A stretch of DNA of 32,909 nt from Bacteroidales bacterium (GTDB taxonomy: Bacteria > Bacteroidota > Bacteroidia > Bacteroidales > 4572-128), in NCBI GenBank assembly GCA_029938235.1, contig JAOZVH010000007.1:1-32909 (forward strand), written 5' to 3'. The stretch's first letter is position 1. Each line of letters opens with the position of its first letter. The position numbers and the translations under genes were made by a program. Below the pieces are notes generated by a model. It ran no database searches and was not told where the DNA came from. It saw only the letters and a program-made list of their open reading frames with translations. This document shows positions 16,959 to 25,489 of this stretch, piece after piece.

Positions 16959-17456
16959 TTATTTTTTATTATTCCTAATAATTTGATTTATAGATCTTTC
17001 TATTTTATCAATTTCTTTCGAAGATAAAATAGAAATATTTACTGCAGGATATTCAAAAATCCCATTTTCTGTTTTTTGAAAAAAAATGATTTCTTTTGAA
17101 AAAAATTTTTTTTTAATTTTATAATTAAAAAGTTTAAATTTATGAATTTCGTAAATTTTTTTTTTAGATTTAAAAAAATTTTTCAATTTTAAAAAACGAA
17201 GTATCATATTATTATCAAAAAAACTCCTTATTCTAAAAAAACGAAGAATAATTTTATTTTTATCATCGCTATAAAAAAAATAATTATAGTCTTTTAAGAA
17301 TAAAAAAATATATAAAAGTAAAAAAATAGCCGAAACAAAATACATCATTTCATTTTCTAAAAGCCAAACAAGAAACAAAAAAACAAATGATACACTTATT
17401 GAAAAATCTAAGGCAAATTTAATTTTCCTTGATTTTAAAGATTTATTTATTTTCAT
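16959..17456 (-). CDS. Two-helix membrane protein, PH-like, paralogue of the next gene
   Basis: The 165-residue product has a basic N-terminus, then two membrane helices (about 15-32 and 37-53), then a basic, strand-rich cytoplasmic part. It is clearly homologous to the 151-residue protein at 17458-17913. Shared segments include YIFLFLKDYNYFFYSDD, IIFFQKTENGIFEYPAVNIS and ILSSKEIDKIERSINQIIRN. The 14-residue length difference is explained by an internal duplication (IILRFFRIRSFF then MILRFLKLKNFF). The two-helix plus beta-domain layout resembles YcxB-like or bacterial-PH membrane proteins, but I cannot name the family. It is packed one base from both neighbours. Confidence 0.6.
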   Translation of the reverse strand: MKINKSLKSRKIKFALDFSISVSFVFLFLVWLLENEMMYFVSAIFLLLYIFLFLKDYNYFFYSDDKNKIILRFFRIRSFFDNNMILRFLKLKNFFKSKKKIYEIHKFKLFNYKIKKKFFSKEIIFFQKTENGIFEYPAVNISILSSKEIDKIERSINQIIRNNKK

Positions 17457-17457
17457 T

Positions 17458-17913
17458 TTATTTTTTTTTATTATTAATAATTTGATTTATAGATTTTTCC
17501 ATTTTATTAATTTCTTCTGAAGATAAAATAGAAATATTTACTGCAGGATATTCAAAAATTTCATTTTCTGTTTTTTGAAAAAAAATTATTTCCTTTTTAA
17601 GGGATTTTTTTTCAATTTTATAATTATTTATTTTAACTTTATGTATTTCGTAAGATTTTCTTTTTATTTTAAAAACATTCCTCAAACCAAAAAAACGAAT
17701 AACAATTTTTTTTTTATCATCATCACTATAAAAAAAATAATTATAATCTCTTAAAAATAAAAAAATATATAAAATGAAAAAAACAATGCTCATATAAATT
17801 AAAAACCAATAAGAAATAAATAAAGAAAATCCAAAAGAAGAAAGCGATAATATTATTGAATAATTTAAAGCAAATTGAATTTTTTTAGCTTTTAAAGCTT
17901 TTTCTATTTTCAT
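17458..17913 (-). CDS. Two-helix membrane protein, PH-like, tandem paralogue
   Basis: The 151-residue product shares its whole length with the downstream 165-residue protein, so the pair is a tandem duplication. Two membrane helices (about 17-34 and 37-53) are followed by FLRDYNYFFYSDDDKKKIVI and a C-terminal domain ending SSEEINKMEKSINQIINN. The conserved order of hydrophobic hairpin, F-Y-S-D-D turn, basic strand and IIFFQKTEN strand suggests a cytoplasmic PH-like beta domain. No function can be assigned. It starts 6 bases after the threonine synthase-like gene. Confidence 0.6.
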   Translation of the reverse strand: MKIEKALKAKKIQFALNYSIILSLSSFGFSLFISYWFLIYMSIVFFILYIFLFLRDYNYFFYSDDDKKKIVIRFFGLRNVFKIKRKSYEIHKVKINNYKIEKKSLKKEIIFFQKTENEIFEYPAVNISILSSEEINKMEKSINQIINNKKK

Positions 17914-17919
17914 AATTTT

Positions 17920-19236
17920 TTATAAATTATTCCAAAGGATCTTTTTAAAATCTTCTCTGTTAAAAGGCTTACATTCGTTTATTTTACTAATATTTTTTGT
18001 TGTGTAAATCATTTCTTTCATAAATTTAGAAGCACGTTTCACACCTTCACCTATATTAATAATTATTTTATCGTTTTCAAAAATTAAATTTTCTTTCAGA
18101 GATTTAAAAAAACCTCCCACAGCAATTGCTGCTGCTGGTCCAATTGTAATTCCTGTTTCATAAGCAACTAATCTTCCAATATCAATAATTTTTTCTTCTT
18201 CAAAAGAAATAATATCTCCATTACTTTTTTTTACAAGTTTGCTCATTTCCGGATAAGTAGCAGGATTTCCTGTTGCAAGAGTTGGAATTTCCGTTTTTGG
18301 ATCTTTTAAAATTGGATAATCTTTTTCAAAATCTTTCGGAAAATTATTATTTTTTGCTTTCTGATATGCTTGTGCCATAGGATCACATTTGTCCGGCTGT
18401 ACAAGTATAAAACGAGGTAATTCTTTGAACAAATCAGTTTTTTCCAAATCTGTATGTGCTTTTTCTATTGCAAAAGGTCCCGTTCCTCCACTCAAAGCCT
18501 GTATATAAACATTAGGAACTTCTCCAAGAATTCTCAGCCATTCGAAAACCATAGTTTTTTTAGCTTCTATTCTCATAGGGTCGAAATTTCCACCGGACAA
18601 TAAAATATCATATTTTTTAGAAAATTCATTTGCGATTTCCTTTGCTTTTTGATAATCTCCTTTTACTTTGAAAATTCTTTGTCCGTAAATGGACATCTCT
18701 GCTTCATTATTTTTCAAAGCATCTTCCGGAAGAAAAGCATTTAAAGAAATATTTGCTTCAGCTAAATAAGACGAAAATGCTGTTCCAATATTTCCTGTAC
18801 TTGCAACAGAATAATTTTTTATTTTATTTTCCTTCAAAACACTGGCAACAACAGAAGCCGCAACATCTTTAAATGTTTCAGTTGCTGGATTTTTATCATT
18901 GCGATAAGCGTAAACTTTTATTTTAATATTAAATTTTTCTTTCGCATAATTTTCTAAAAAATTCCATCTCTCTAATGGAATAATTCCTTCTCCTTTGCTG
19001 ACAATATTTTTTTTATCAAGCAAAGGTAAAAAATCGAAATAATGAAAAACATTTTTTGGATTTTCTTCTTTTGAAATTAATTTTTTAATATTTTCTATAT
19101 TTTCATAATAAAAAACATTTACCTGTTTACTACCACATTTACAAACTTGTTTATTTGTAAACCATACAGAAAAATCATGAATTTTTGCAGAACACTTTTT
19201 ACATTTTAAGTAAAATTTAGAATTTTTTTCTTTCAT
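17920..19236 (-). CDS. thrC: Threonine synthase-like PLP-dependent enzyme with N-terminal zinc ribbon
   Basis: This fold-type II PLP enzyme most likely converts O-phosphohomoserine to threonine. The frame is also open from a TTG at 19254, but the ATG at 19236 (438 residues) is preferred because the zinc ribbon follows directly: cysteines at 12, 15, 32 and 34 (LKCKKC and VCKCGS). The PLP lysine is K123 in NPATETFKDVAAS. The phosphate and cofactor loop is STGNIGTAFSSYL (146-158), with later motifs LSGGNFDPMRIEAKKTMVFE, ALSGGTGPFA and ATGNPATYPEMSKL. No homoserine kinase or dehydrogenase gene is near. The substrate is inferred from the family, and related enzymes of this fold share the motifs. 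It sits second in the five-gene run. Confidence 0.75.
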   Translation of the reverse strand: MKEKNSKFYLKCKKCSAKIHDFSVWFTNKQVCKCGSKQVNVFYYENIENIKKLISKEENPKNVFHYFDFLPLLDKKNIVSKGEGIIPLERWNFLENYAKEKFNIKIKVYAYRNDKNPATETFKDVAASVVASVLKENKIKNYSVASTGNIGTAFSSYLAEANISLNAFLPEDALKNNEAEMSIYGQRIFKVKGDYQKAKEIANEFSKKYDILLSGGNFDPMRIEAKKTMVFEWLRILGEVPNVYIQALSGGTGPFAIEKAHTDLEKTDLFKELPRFILVQPDKCDPMAQAYQKAKNNNFPKDFEKDYPILKDPKTEIPTLATGNPATYPEMSKLVKKSNGDIISFEEEKIIDIGRLVAYETGITIGPAAAIAVGGFFKSLKENLIFENDKIIINIGEGVKRASKFMKEMIYTTKNISKINECKPFNREDFKKILWNNL

Positions 19237-19278
19237 AAAAAATTTTTTTTTCAAAAATATTATTTTTTTTGAAAAAAA

Positions 19279-19788
19279 TTAATATTTATTAGATGATAAA
19301 GTATCTACTCTTATTTCAAGAGAGTCAGAATTATTATTTTTATTTCTCTCTTCTACTAACGAAAAATAATCTGCTGTTGTTTTTATTTTATAATAACCTG
19401 CTTCATTAAAACTTGTATCTATATTTATTTCAAAAAATTTACTCGGAGCAATACTTGGAATGGCAATACTATCAATGCTATGTCTTTCTAATTTTTGCCA
19501 CCTATTAAAAGTATCTTTTTTGAAAATATTTATTTGTGCATGACAAGGAATAGTATAAACGGTAATAATATCGTGAGAAACGCTATCTATATTTTGAAAT
19601 AAATTTTTTATTGTAAAATTCGTATTAATATTTACAACATTTGTATTACTAATAACTTTCACGTTTACAGTATCAAATTCCATAAAAGTGTGAATATCTG
19701 CGTCTGCATTATATAATTCCTTAGCTTCGTCACAGGAATATATAAAAATAATTACTAAAATTATTATAAATAAAAATTTTTTTAACAT
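19279..19788 (-). CDS. Lipoprotein with a CARDB-like domain
   Basis: The 169-residue product has a lipoprotein signal (MLKKFLFIIILVIIFIYSCD, lipid-modified Cys19). The body is one beta-sandwich-like domain. It starts with VVNINTNFTIKNLFQNIDSV and ends YYKIKTTADYFSLVEERNKN followed by NNSDSL, which matches the end of CARDB and related Ig-like domains (AD-x-x-x-V-x-E-x-N-x-x-NN). Such domains are usually extracellular adhesion or scaffold modules. The gene lies 24 to 42 bases upstream of the threonine synthase-like gene, depending on its start, and begins the five-gene minus-strand run. No partner explains its role. Confidence 0.65.
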   Translation of the reverse strand: MLKKFLFIIILVIIFIYSCDEAKELYNADADIHTFMEFDTVNVKVISNTNVVNINTNFTIKNLFQNIDSVSHDIITVYTIPCHAQINIFKKDTFNRWQKLERHSIDSIAIPSIAPSKFFEINIDTSFNEAGYYKIKTTADYFSLVEERNKNNNSDSLEIRVDTLSSNKY

Positions 19789-19904
19789 TTTTTTAATTTT
19801 TTTAAATTATTAAATTCAAAACGAATTTAAGATTTAAAATCGTATTAAAAAAAATAAAAATTTTAATTAGTTTTTTTTATAAAAAATTTTTTTGAAATAA
19901 AATT

Positions 19905-20340
19905 TAAAAAATTTTACGTTTTTGGAAAAAAAATTAATTCAAAATAAAAATTTTTTTTCAAAAAAACGTCCAAAATTTTAATATTTTTTATTTTGAGATT
20001 AAAAAAATTTTTTCAAAAAATGCCCAAAATTTCAATGTTTTTTAATCTCAAAATTAAAAAATTTTTTCAAAAAATCGCCCAAAATTTTAATATTTTTTAA
20101 TTTCAAAATAAAAAAAATTTTTTTCAAAAAACGTCAAAATTTTAATATTTTTTAATTTCAAAATAAAAATTTTTTTTAAAAAATCGTAAAAATTTTAATA
20201 TTTTTAATTTCAAAATAAAAAAAATTTTTTTTAAAAAACGTCCAAAATTTCAATATTTTTAAAAAACAACATTTGGTAGAAACAATGTTAAAAAACTTTT
20301 TTTCAAAAATCGTCCAAAATTTTAATATTTATTAAAAAAT
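19905..20340 (+). repeat. A/T repeat array with 55-bp period
   Basis: About seven units have their cores at 19967, 20021, 20076, 20131, 20184, 20239 and 20311. The first six are 53 to 55 bases apart. The last step is 72 because of an inserted stretch, aacatttggtagaaacaatg (with tt), which itself has ends aacatt and aatgtt. Core variants are cgtcc, tgccc, cgccc, cgtca, cgtaa, cgtcc and cgtcc. Linkers are atttcaaaataaaa or attttgagattaaaa. It fills most of the gap between the lipoprotein start (19788) and the DUF486 stop (20477). The stretch 19789-19904 is A/T-rich with no other feature. Confidence 0.85.
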
Positions 20341-20396
20341 TTGTTTTTTAATTTTAAAAAATATTAAAAATCTTGAACTTTGGCAATGTTTTAATA

Positions 20397-20433
20397 CATT
20401 ATAAATTTATTATGGATAATTGTCCGGTGAAAA
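20397..20433 (-). repeat. Dispersed 37-bp element copy 3' of the DUF486 gene
   Basis: Its complement matches 34 of 37 bases at 25672-25708. It also pairs with 20878-20906 (24 of 29 bases, inverted), so the DUF486 gene is bracketed by inverted copies. The stretch gataattgtccggtgaaaat and the following gagcgcagg are distinctly richer in G and C than the surrounding array. Confidence 0.65.
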
Positions 20434-20476
20434 TAACGCAAGATGAGCGCAGGAATTTTTTTTATAAAATAATTTT

Positions 20477-20842
20477 TTATTTTTTTATCACAAACATATT
20501 ATCCCAAAACATAAATGCAACTGCAAAAACAATACATACAAATGCTGCTAAATGGTTCCATTTATATTCAAAAGTTTCTTTGAATATAAAACTTGCCATA
20601 ATCATAAAGATAGTCAGATGTATAACTTCTTGAATTATTTTTAAATTTACCAAAGGAATATCATGTGAAAAAACTCTTCTGTGTGCATATACGTGAAGCC
20701 AATATTCAAAAAAAGCTATGCCCCAACTTGCGAATAATGCAACCCAAAAATTTAGTTTGTCAAATTTTAAATGCCCATACCATGCCAATATCATAATCAT
20801 ATTTGATGGTATAAGTAATAATAAAGGTAAATATGCTTTCAT
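20477..20842 (-). CDS. DUF486 (DMT-like) small membrane protein
   Basis: The 121-residue protein has four membrane helices (about 4-22, 31-50, 72-90, 98-117). The pattern LLLIPSNMIMILAWYGHLKF, then FASWGIAFFEYWLHVYAHR, then LVNLKIIQEVIHL and a last helix starting WNHLAAFVCIVFAVAFMFWD is that of DUF486, a half-size relative of drug/metabolite transporters. Typical members have a loop like QVPANRIG where this one has HVYAHRRVFSHDIPL. Members probably act as dimers, with unknown substrates. The gene is bracketed by inverted copies of a dispersed element (20405-20433 and 20878-20906), which may mark a small transferred cassette or simply two regulatory sites. Confidence 0.85.
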   Translation of the reverse strand: MKAYLPLLLLIPSNMIMILAWYGHLKFDKLNFWVALFASWGIAFFEYWLHVYAHRRVFSHDIPLVNLKIIQEVIHLTIFMIMASFIFKETFEYKWNHLAAFVCIVFAVAFMFWDNMFVIKK

Positions 20843-20870
20843 AATTATTAATTTAGTAAATTATACGATT

Positions 20871-20906
20871 GTGTGATCTTTCACAACACAATTATTCATA
20901 ATAAAT
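20871..20906 (+). repeat. Dispersed element copy upstream of the DUF486 gene
   Basis: Bases 20878-20906 pair with 20405-20433 at 24 of 29 positions in inverted orientation. The copy lies about 30 bases upstream of the DUF486 start, so it could instead contain the promoter region. On the minus strand it reads tttattatgaataattgtgt followed by tgtgaaa. Confidence 0.55.
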
Positions 20907-20924
20907 AATCAAAAATTTCTATAT

Positions 20925-21155
20925 AATTAAAAAAAAATTTTTTTCAAAAAAAACGGAATTTTTTTAACATCTTTTACAATTAAAAAAAAATTTTTCAAAA
21001 AATGACAATTATTTTATTTTTTTAAAAAAATAAAAATTATTAAAAATGAAATAATTTGAATATTTGAAATTAATAAATTTTTCAAAAAAATGGCAAAATT
21101 TTAATCTTTTTTAATTTCAAAAAAATTTTCCAAAAAAAACGCTAATTTTTTTATG
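20925..21155 (+). repeat. A/T repeat units between LruC-domain and DUF486 genes
   Basis: Four degenerate forward-sense units have cores cgga, tgac, tggc and cgct, embedded in ttttcaaaaaa and aaaattttaat contexts. Spacing is irregular, unlike the tandem arrays elsewhere in the window. No gene is seen between 20907 and 21168. Confidence 0.6.
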
Positions 21156-21168
21156 AATTTTTATTAAA

Positions 21169-21200
21169 AAAAAATTACAATTAAGAAATTGTAATTTTTT
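21169..21200 (-). terminator. Intrinsic terminator after the LruC-domain gene
   Basis: A perfect 14-base stem (aaaaaattacaatt at 21169-21182 and its complement at 21187-21200) has a 4-base loop. On the minus strand it ends in a run of T. It lies 19 bases beyond the stop codon at 21220. Confidence 0.7.
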
Positions 21201-21219
21201 TATAAGAAATTATATTTTT

Positions 21220-23286
21220 TTAATGAGAATAAATATATTCATTATTTCTGTATCCATCTTGGTCTTCATACCAATTATCAAACATCAATCCATCACTTTC
21301 AACCCAAGCACCAAACTTTAAATAAGCTAATAAAATTTCGTCTTTTTCTGTTGGATAATCAAAACTAACAGGAATATTTATAGCCCAAGGCAAATTAGTG
21401 CTTTTTGATTTATAATAAATTCCTTCTAATGCATCACTAGCATCATCATAAGTACCAAAATGTTCTAAATTAGCAAGGTCTGTTGGTTCGAAATTTGGCA
21501 AATGAATTTCAAATTCTCTATCACCATCTTTAATCAAAAATGGATTATATGGCGGTAAAAATGTTTCTATACTTACTGGAGTTGTAAATTTAATATTTAA
21601 AAATATAGTATCATTTGGCTCTACATAAGTTACTCCTTCTGTAGTGTTTACACCTGTACCGTTTCCTGCTCCGGGGTGTTTTAAAATATCATAAGAATCA
21701 TCATAAGCAATAATAACAGCTTTCGATTGTCCGCTTTCCGTTCCGTTTGCTGATAAATTAATATAATTATCATTTAATCTATAACCATCAACAGATTCTA
21801 TTGTAGATGGATTTACAGGTAATTCGAAACCAAAACCATTATGAAATCCCGCTCCAACAGCACGAATAACAAGCTTCGCTTCTATCTCCACTAAATCATT
21901 GTCAGCATTTGTAATTTGATTAAAATTATAATCTAATACTAAATCATTAAAATCATAATCTCCCTTAGAAGGCCATAAATCCTCATAAGCAAGTGTAGAA
22001 AACATATCTTCCGAAGGCATATAATTATCAAAAGCTTTATCAGGATCATTTGGATAATCATCATCTTCATCGGACACACCGTCTCCATCTTGGTCTTCTA
22101 TTTCTGAATCTACATCAGATATACCTGTGGTGTCAACGGCTGATTCCGGAGATACAGTAGCATAAAAAACAGCATCATTAAAATCATGATCACACCTACC
22201 CAAATTTCTTTTAATATCCTCTATTCCGAGTATAAAAATACTTCTTATATCATCATAAAGTAAAACTGTATGTTGTTTTAAATCATCAGAACTTTCTGGG
22301 TTTAAGAAAGAATTAGAAAAAACCTTATATTTACTTGTGCTAACATAAGCACCACTTTGTTTCCAACCATTTGCAACTAAGAACCAAGAAACAACTGTAT
22401 TTTCTTGAAAATGTCCAAGATAAACTTTATCTCCGGTATGTAATCCTCCACCACTGCCAGCAAAAGATGAATTTGGAAAAATTAAAGTTAAATTTGTTAT
22501 GTCATCAACAATATCTGCAATTTCTTCTTCAGTACTTCCTATCGGATATGTATAATATCCAAGAGCGTTTTTCCAACCTGCACCCTCATGAACAAAAGTA
22601 ACCCAAACATCTGCACTGTCTATAAGAACTATATTTGTTTCTCTATCTCCGGCAAGATATTCAGGATGTGTTTCAGGTAATGGGTCTCTTTCTGGTAAAG
22701 ATGTGTTTATATCTAACATTAAAGATTCTTCAACTACATCTGGAGTGTCTAAATAATCAGGTACACCATTAGAATCCCAACTTCCCATAACATTAAAATC
22801 TTCAACAGTATTATTACTTCTCACGCTTTTTTTAGAAGAAACTTCTATTCTTTCAAAAGTGTAATTAGCACTATTACCGTTTATAGTTGTGCTGCCAACT
22901 TGAATTATTCCCGGATATTCAGGTACGAAAAATAATTCTTTCAAAGAGCTTGCTAAACTCAAAGTAGTTTTAAATTTCCCCTGAGTATTTGTCATACCAG
23001 AAGCAATAACTTTAGCTCCGGAACTTTCTTCTGATCCATAATTTCTTTCTGGGTCAGAAGAATATACTTTCACTAGAACATTTGACAGATGAATTCCACT
23101 ATTATTATTTACAGTAACATCAACATTTACTTCTTTAATAGTTGAGAAATCAAATCCATCAGGAACATTTAAGTTTTCTATTTTTTCACTTTCATCTAAA
23201 TTTGCTGGTTGATTTGTTGTTTCTTTTACACAAGAAAAAAACAAAAGTAAACTGAAAGCAATTATTAATAATTTCAAATTTTCCAT
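21220..23286 (-). CDS. LruC-domain lipoprotein with DUF4114-like segment
   Basis: The 688-residue product has a lipoprotein signal with Cys19 (LLLFFSCVKE), giving a cell-surface or periplasmic lipoprotein. An N-terminal carboxypeptidase-regulatory-like strand domain (VNVDVTVNNNSGIHLSNVLV, about 50-150) is followed by DSNGVPDYLDTP. A middle domain contains LHTGDKVYLGHFQENTVVSW and ends HDFNDAVFYATV (DUF4114-like). An acidic calcium-binding-type stretch, DQDGDGVSDEDDDYPNDPDK, follows. The C-terminal LruC domain has FEDLWPSKGDYDFNDLVLDY-like text (here YEDLWPSKGDYDFNDLVLDY) and RAVGAGFHNGFGFELPV. Such proteins are widespread in Bacteroidota and of unknown role. Its composition is less A/T-extreme than its neighbours'. 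It is a single gene with its own terminator. Confidence 0.9.
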   Translation of the reverse strand: MENLKLLIIAFSLLLFFSCVKETTNQPANLDESEKIENLNVPDGFDFSTIKEVNVDVTVNNNSGIHLSNVLVKVYSSDPERNYGSEESSGAKVIASGMTNTQGKFKTTLSLASSLKELFFVPEYPGIIQVGSTTINGNSANYTFERIEVSSKKSVRSNNTVEDFNVMGSWDSNGVPDYLDTPDVVEESLMLDINTSLPERDPLPETHPEYLAGDRETNIVLIDSADVWVTFVHEGAGWKNALGYYTYPIGSTEEEIADIVDDITNLTLIFPNSSFAGSGGGLHTGDKVYLGHFQENTVVSWFLVANGWKQSGAYVSTSKYKVFSNSFLNPESSDDLKQHTVLLYDDIRSIFILGIEDIKRNLGRCDHDFNDAVFYATVSPESAVDTTGISDVDSEIEDQDGDGVSDEDDDYPNDPDKAFDNYMPSEDMFSTLAYEDLWPSKGDYDFNDLVLDYNFNQITNADNDLVEIEAKLVIRAVGAGFHNGFGFELPVNPSTIESVDGYRLNDNYINLSANGTESGQSKAVIIAYDDSYDILKHPGAGNGTGVNTTEGVTYVEPNDTIFLNIKFTTPVSIETFLPPYNPFLIKDGDREFEIHLPNFEPTDLANLEHFGTYDDASDALEGIYYKSKSTNLPWAINIPVSFDYPTEKDEILLAYLKFGAWVESDGLMFDNWYEDQDGYRNNEYIYSH

Positions 23287-23416
23287 TTTTTATTTATTTT
23301 TTTAATAAAAATTATTCATAATTTATATGAATTATATTATAAATTTGAAATTTTTGTTTATTTTTTTTGACGAATAAAAAAAAATAATTAATGAATTAAC
23401 ATTTTTATTAGATTTT

Positions 23417-25021
23417 TTATCTAGAATTCATAGAAATTAAAAATTCTTCATTAGATTTTGTCTTTCTCATTCTATCTATAAGAAAACTCATTGCTTCCAA
23501 AGAAGTCATATCTGTTAAATAATTTCTAAGTATCCAGACTTTGTTGAGGATATTTTTATTTATTAATAAATCTTCTCGTCTTGTGCTTGAAGCGGTAATA
23601 TCTATTGCTGGATAAATTCTTTTATTAGATAATTTCCTATCTAATTGCAATTCCATATTTCCTGTTCCTTTAAATTCTTCGAAAATAACTTCGTCCATTT
23701 TAGAACCTGTATCTATTAATGCTGTTGCTAGTATAGTTAAAGAACCTCCAAATTCTATTTTTCTTGCAGCACCAAAAAAACGTTTTGGCTTATGTAAAGC
23801 ATTTGCATCTACTCCACCAGATAAAACTTTTCCAGAAGTTGGAGCAACAGTATTATAAGCACGAGCTAGACGAGTTATAGAATCTAATAATATAACTACA
23901 TCATGTCCACATTCAACCATACGTTTTGCTTTTTCAAGCACAATATTTGCAATTTTTACGTGTTTATCAGCAGGTTCGTCAAATGTTGAGGCAATTACTT
24001 CACCGTTTACACTTCTTTCCATGTCAGTAACTTCCTCTGGACGCTCATCTATTAATAAAACTATTAAATAAGCTTCCGGATTATTATCCGATATAGCATT
24101 TGCAATTTCTTTTAATAGAACCGTTTTACCTGTTTTCGGCTGAGCAACAATCAAACCTCTTTGACCTTTTCCAATTGGAGTAAATAAATCTACACATCTT
24201 ACAGAAAGAGGCTGTTTTTTTTCATCGTTTGTCAGAGCAAATTTTTCATTTGGAAATAAAGGTTTTAAATAATCAAATGGAACTCTATCTCTGATAAAAT
24301 CTGGTCGTCTGCCGTTAATTTCTTTCACTTTAATAAGAGGAAAATATTTTTCACCATCTTTTGGTGGACGAATTGTTCCTTCTACTGTATCACCTGTTTT
24401 TAAACCAAATAATTTAATTTGTGATTGAGAAACATAAATGTCATCAGGAGAATTCAAATAATTATAGTCCGAAGAACGTAAAAAACCATAACCCTCGTTC
24501 ATAATTTCAAGAACACCTGAATTTGAAATTATACCTTCAAATTCATAACTTCTATTATTTTCGTAATTGTATGGCTTTTTTTCCTGAAACTTTTTTTCAT
24601 GAAATTTTTTTTCTGGAATTTTATCATCATAAGAAACTTTTTTTGGTTTTCTTTCGTAAACTTCCTTAAATTTTTCAGGCTGATGTACAATTTTTTCTTT
24701 CTTTGGTATATGAGAATTCATATTATCTTTTTGTTGTTCAGCATTATACATTTTTTCAACTTTACTAACTCTATCATAAACTGGAGGATAAGGAGAAACA
24801 AAAGTTTTTTCTACCTTCGTTTCAATTTTTTTTTTCTCAGTAGGATTAGATAATTCTTTTTTAGTTTTATCTGTTTCCACAGAAATATTAGAAGATTTTT
24901 TTAAAATTTCTTCTATTAGTTCTTTTTTCTTAAAAGATTCTACTTTTCTTATTTTAAAAGAACGCGCCATTTCTCTTAATTCTTTAACACGTTTTTTATT
25001 TAATTCTTGACTTTCTAGCAT
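23417..25021 (-). CDS. rho: Transcription termination factor Rho
   Basis: Rho is a hexameric RNA-dependent ATPase that releases transcripts. The 534-residue product has a SAP-like Rho N-terminal domain (about 1-45, [21 protein letters not shown]). A charged, Lys-rich and Pro-rich insertion follows (about 46-155), as in Bacteroidota Rho. The cold-shock RNA-binding domain has [20 protein letters not shown] and [20 protein letters not shown]. The ATPase core has Walker [15 protein letters not shown] near 290, [14 protein letters not shown], Walker [17 protein letters not shown] and the Q/R loop [20 protein letters not shown]. It ends [20 protein letters not shown]. It is complete and alone. The upstream gap has a strong 29-bp inverted repeat. 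Confidence 0.97.
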   Translation of the reverse strand: MLESQELNKKRVKELREMARSFKIRKVESFKKKELIEEILKKSSNISVETDKTKKELSNPTEKKKIETKVEKTFVSPYPPVYDRVSKVEKMYNAEQQKDNMNSHIPKKEKIVHQPEKFKEVYERKPKKVSYDDKIPEKKFHEKKFQEKKPYNYENNRSYEFEGIISNSGVLEIMNEGYGFLRSSDYNYLNSPDDIYVSQSQIKLFGLKTGDTVEGTIRPPKDGEKYFPLIKVKEINGRRPDFIRDRVPFDYLKPLFPNEKFALTNDEKKQPLSVRCVDLFTPIGKGQRGLIVAQPKTGKTVLLKEIANAISDNNPEAYLIVLLIDERPEEVTDMERSVNGEVIASTFDEPADKHVKIANIVLEKAKRMVECGHDVVILLDSITRLARAYNTVAPTSGKVLSGGVDANALHKPKRFFGAARKIEFGGSLTILATALIDTGSKMDEVIFEEFKGTGNMELQLDRKLSNKRIYPAIDITASSTRREDLLINKNILNKVWILRNYLTDMTSLEAMSFLIDRMRKTKSNEEFLISMNSR

Positions 25022-25114
25022 TTTATAATTATAAAAATTTTTTAAATTTGATTTTTTATAAAAAAAACAAATGGATTTTTAATTTTTAATAAAAAATATA
25101 TTTTATTGATATAT

Positions 25115-25207
25115 TTTCTAAAATTTAATTTAATTTTTTGCAATTATAAACATTTTTTTTTATAAAAAAAATAATTTTTTGCAAAAAATTAAATTAAATT
25201 TTAGAAA
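25115..25207. repeat. Perfect 29-bp inverted repeat upstream of rho
   Basis: Bases 25115-25143 (tttctaaaatttaatttaat and on to ttgcaa) and 25179-25207 are exact complements with a 35-base spacer. Right after it, 25208-25227 is a 20-base perfect palindrome (taaatctaaatttagattta). The inverted repeat lacks the cgnc core, so it is not the common A/T repeat. It lies 94 to 186 bases before the rho ATG and could be a leader structure or the arms of a small inserted element. Confidence 0.6.
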
Positions 25208-25253
25208 TAAATCTAAATTTAGATTTATATCCATTTTAAATTACCAGAGGTAT

Positions 25254-25409
25254 ATGTTCAATGAGAAAAAATTAGTTGAAATTATTTTAAAAAAATATTC
25301 TATATGTAAAAAAAATTGTAGTTTTTCAAGAGATAAGTTGAAACAATTTGAAATATTTCAAATATTTTCACATAAAAAACATAAAGCATATACGCCGAAA
25401 TTTTTATGA
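25254..25409 (+). CDS. Doubtful 51-residue ORF between rho and feoB
   Basis: From the ATG at 25254 the frame reads MFNEKKLVEIILKKYSICKK and ends HKAYTPKFL. Residues are Lys-rich and Phe-rich, as expected from A/T-rich sequence, although Cys and charged residues are spread evenly. No family is recognised, there is no promoter-like word at a good distance, and it lies opposite to both neighbours. Treat it as a candidate only. Confidence 0.2.
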   Translation: MFNEKKLVEIILKKYSICKKNCSFSRDKLKQFEIFQIFSHKKHKAYTPKFL

Positions 25410-25489
25410 ATTAAAAAAAAATTCAAAAATTATCCATAATTTTGAAAAATGAATAATTTGAATGTGAATTTAAAAATAAAAATTATGTT

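Noticed and set aside
19237-19254. TTG start for the threonine synthase-like gene
   Set aside because: It only adds MKKKFF before an ATG that directly precedes the zinc ribbon.
20373-20633. 86-codon plus-strand frame across the DUF486 3' end
   Set aside because: It is antisense to a well-supported gene, begins in a dispersed repeat, and its composition looks like shadow translation.
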